From NCBI GenBank assembly GCA_003218525.1, contig QHNU01000040.1:1-6304 (forward strand): DNA of 6,304 nt, in the 5' to 3' direction. A program made the position numbers and the translations under genes. Position 1 is the first letter of the stretch; every line of letters begins with the position of its first letter. Source of the stretch: Verrucomicrobiota bacterium (GTDB lineage: Bacteria > Verrucomicrobiota > Verrucomicrobiia > Chthoniobacterales > UBA10450). The notes under the pieces were generated by a model, which was not told the origin of the DNA, did not search any database, and saw nothing but the letters and a program-made list of their open reading frames with translations. Positions 5,142 through 6,304 of the stretch are shown in pieces.

Positions 5142-6260
5142 ATGTCTGATCGGTGGATCGTGCGCGTGGGTGGAAAAGAATACGGGGCCGTTGACTTCGA
5201 GACGCTGGCAGAGTGGAAACGCGAGGGGCGTTTGTTGCCCGCAAATGAGGTACGCCGCGAACTGGACAGCGTGTGGATGACGGCCGCCGCCATTCCCGGC
5301 TTGTTCACACCCTCACCGATCTTGTCGGGTGCACGGCATCCTCTCGACCGGCGACGCAGTTTTGCGCAGCTCATCGGTGACAGTCTGCGGATTTACAAGT
5401 CCGCCTTCCTTCCATTCTTTTTTGTCACTCTTCTGGTCTCAATCCCAATTCTATTGCTCGAATTAACTTCCCCGGCATATGGCATTTTTCCGGCCAGCGG
5501 CCGGGCCGGTGGATTGAATCAGGCCAATGTGATTGCGCTGATCGCTTTCACCATCCTGATCGTCGATTGGCCAATTTTTCTGGCCGCGATTCAAATCGCT
5601 ACCCTGGAGGCGCTGGAAGGACGCAAGGTCCATCTGGGGGAACTGTTGCGTCGCGCGACGAATTTCTTCCCGCGTTTCGCTTGGCTTAGTGTGATTGTCT
5701 ACGGAAGCTATTTCTTTTGGACGGCGATTCCGGTAATCGCGATCCTAAGTATCCTGACCGGGAATCCAACAATTCCCGCCATTCTTCTGGCCCTCCTGCT
5801 TCTGGTGGTTCAGGTCATGATGGTGGCCCGTTTGTTCGCGAACTTCATGTTCTGGCAGCAATCGGCTGTCGTATCGGGTTATGACGGCGCAAACGCGATT
5901 ATGGAAAGTAAAATGCTCGCGCGGAGCCGGCGCCGAACCCGGAAATGGCAACGGCCGCTTTGGCGCGGGGCGGTCCTGGCATCTCTTTGGCTTCTGGTCG
6001 TTTTAGCACTGAGTTCCGGTGCAGAAATCCCACTCGTCCTTTCCAAGTTACAGAGCATGAGTACACCGGAGGAAATGCTCGCAATGTTTCAAAATTTAAA
6101 TAGTGCCAAAGCAGCCGATCCAATGCTGATCGCGACTGCAGTGATCGGCACCATCGTCCACTCACTGCTCCGGCCAATTCTCGGAATCGCTTTTGTCCTG
6201 CTTTATTTCGACGCTAGGACCGACTTCAACGAGGCGGAACTTGCGCCGAAGGACAAATAG
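5142..6260 (+). CDS. Multi-pass membrane protein with N-terminal GYF_2-like domain, function unknown
   Basis: The 372 residues begin with a cytosolic-looking domain of about 55 residues: WIVRVGGKEYGAVDFETL, a WKREGRL segment, a W at 45 and IPGLF at 51-55. This is the pattern of the GYF_2/DUF4339 family (W-Y-V...G-x-x-Y-G-P...L..W...G.L...W..A..IPGL). A basic linker follows, then about six hydrophobic segments near residues 87-109, 128-156, 178-205, 209-233, 274-291 and 328-356. Between the fourth and fifth is a conserved-looking amphipathic stretch, MESKMLARSRRRTRKWQRPLWRGA (254-277 region), rich in Arg. Such proteins are frequent in Verrucomicrobiota and Planctomycetota and lack an assigned role; GYF-type domains usually bind peptides, so a scaffolding or sorting role is possible but unproven. 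ATG 5142 is preferred to a TTG two codons upstream because the domain begins at once and a better start is absent. Confidence 0.8.
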   Translation: MSDRWIVRVGGKEYGAVDFETLAEWKREGRLLPANEVRRELDSVWMTAAAIPGLFTPSPILSGARHPLDRRRSFAQLIGDSLRIYKSAFLPFFFVTLLVSIPILLLELTSPAYGIFPASGRAGGLNQANVIALIAFTILIVDWPIFLAAIQIATLEALEGRKVHLGELLRRATNFFPRFAWLSVIVYGSYFFWTAIPVIAILSILTGNPTIPAILLALLLLVVQVMMVARLFANFMFWQQSAVVSGYDGANAIMESKMLARSRRRTRKWQRPLWRGAVLASLWLLVVLALSSGAEIPLVLSKLQSMSTPEEMLAMFQNLNSAKAADPMLIATAVIGTIVHSLLRPILGIAFVLLYFDARTDFNEAELAPKDK

Positions 6261-6267
6261 CCAGGGT

Positions 6268-6304
6268 TTATTCGCCTTCCTTGCTTTGCAATACGAGCGG
6301 CGCA
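6268..6304 (-). CDS. Possible C-terminal end of an unidentified gene
   Basis: On the minus strand the last bases of the window read, in one open frame, APLVLQSKEGE followed by TAA at 6270-6268. The acidic, lysine-containing ending is protein-like, and a convergent gene ending 7 bp past the stop of the membrane-protein gene would fit. Eleven codons are too few to identify a family, and the frame could be open by chance. Confidence 0.3.
   Translation of the reverse strand, partial: APLVLQSKEGE

Noticed and set aside
1..6304. A defence, mobile or other accessory island
   Set aside because: No integrase, transposase, toxin-antitoxin pair, attachment site or compositional break is visible; the genes are mainly housekeeping.

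Overview
The window reads as ordinary chromosomal DNA from a moderately GC-rich bacterium. The gene set, the protein style and the weak or absent Shine-Dalgarno sequences at several starts resemble Verrucomicrobiota (environmental, Chthoniobacter/Pedosphaera-like). That assignment is an inference from remembered family resemblance and was not tested by a search.

Layout. (1) Positions 1-61, minus: the first 20 codons of a HAD-family hydrolase, leaving the window to the left. (2) A 216-bp divergent intergenic region. (3) 278-1384, plus: a 368-residue protein made of two tandem Lrp/AsnC-type units of the AhbA/AhbB (NirDLGH) siroheme-decarboxylase kind. (4) 12 bp later, 1397-2411, plus: a full-length anthranilate phosphoribosyltransferase (trpD) reading frame interrupted by a TAG codon and by a deletion/frameshift. 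(5) 3843 to 2393, minus: nadC (quinolinate phosphoribosyltransferase) and birA (biotin-protein ligase), joined by a TGATG stop/start overlap. birA runs 19 bp into the 3' end of trpD. (6) 3844-4135: a non-coding stretch with a candidate nadC promoter, a minus-strand intrinsic terminator and a cluster of small dyads. (7) 5056 to 4136, minus: a stand-alone PolA-type 5'-3' exonuclease/flap endonuclease. (8) 5142-6260, plus: a multi-pass membrane protein with an N-terminal GYF_2-like domain. (9) 6268-6304, minus: probably the last 11 codons of another gene.

How the genes relate. nadC and birA form a two-gene cofactor operon (NAD and biotin), a pairing common in bacteria. The exonuclease is transcribed in the same direction but appears to be insulated from nadC by the terminator at 3976-4044. 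The AhbA/B-like protein and trpD form a second, plus-strand unit and may be co-transcribed. Their relationship is the least explained part of the window.

I did not find a convincing previously undescribed system. The points most worth checking are the doubly broken but otherwise well-preserved trpD, the AhbA/B-like fusion beside it with no heme genes in view, and the unusually short BirA with Ala in place of Trp in its KWPND motif.
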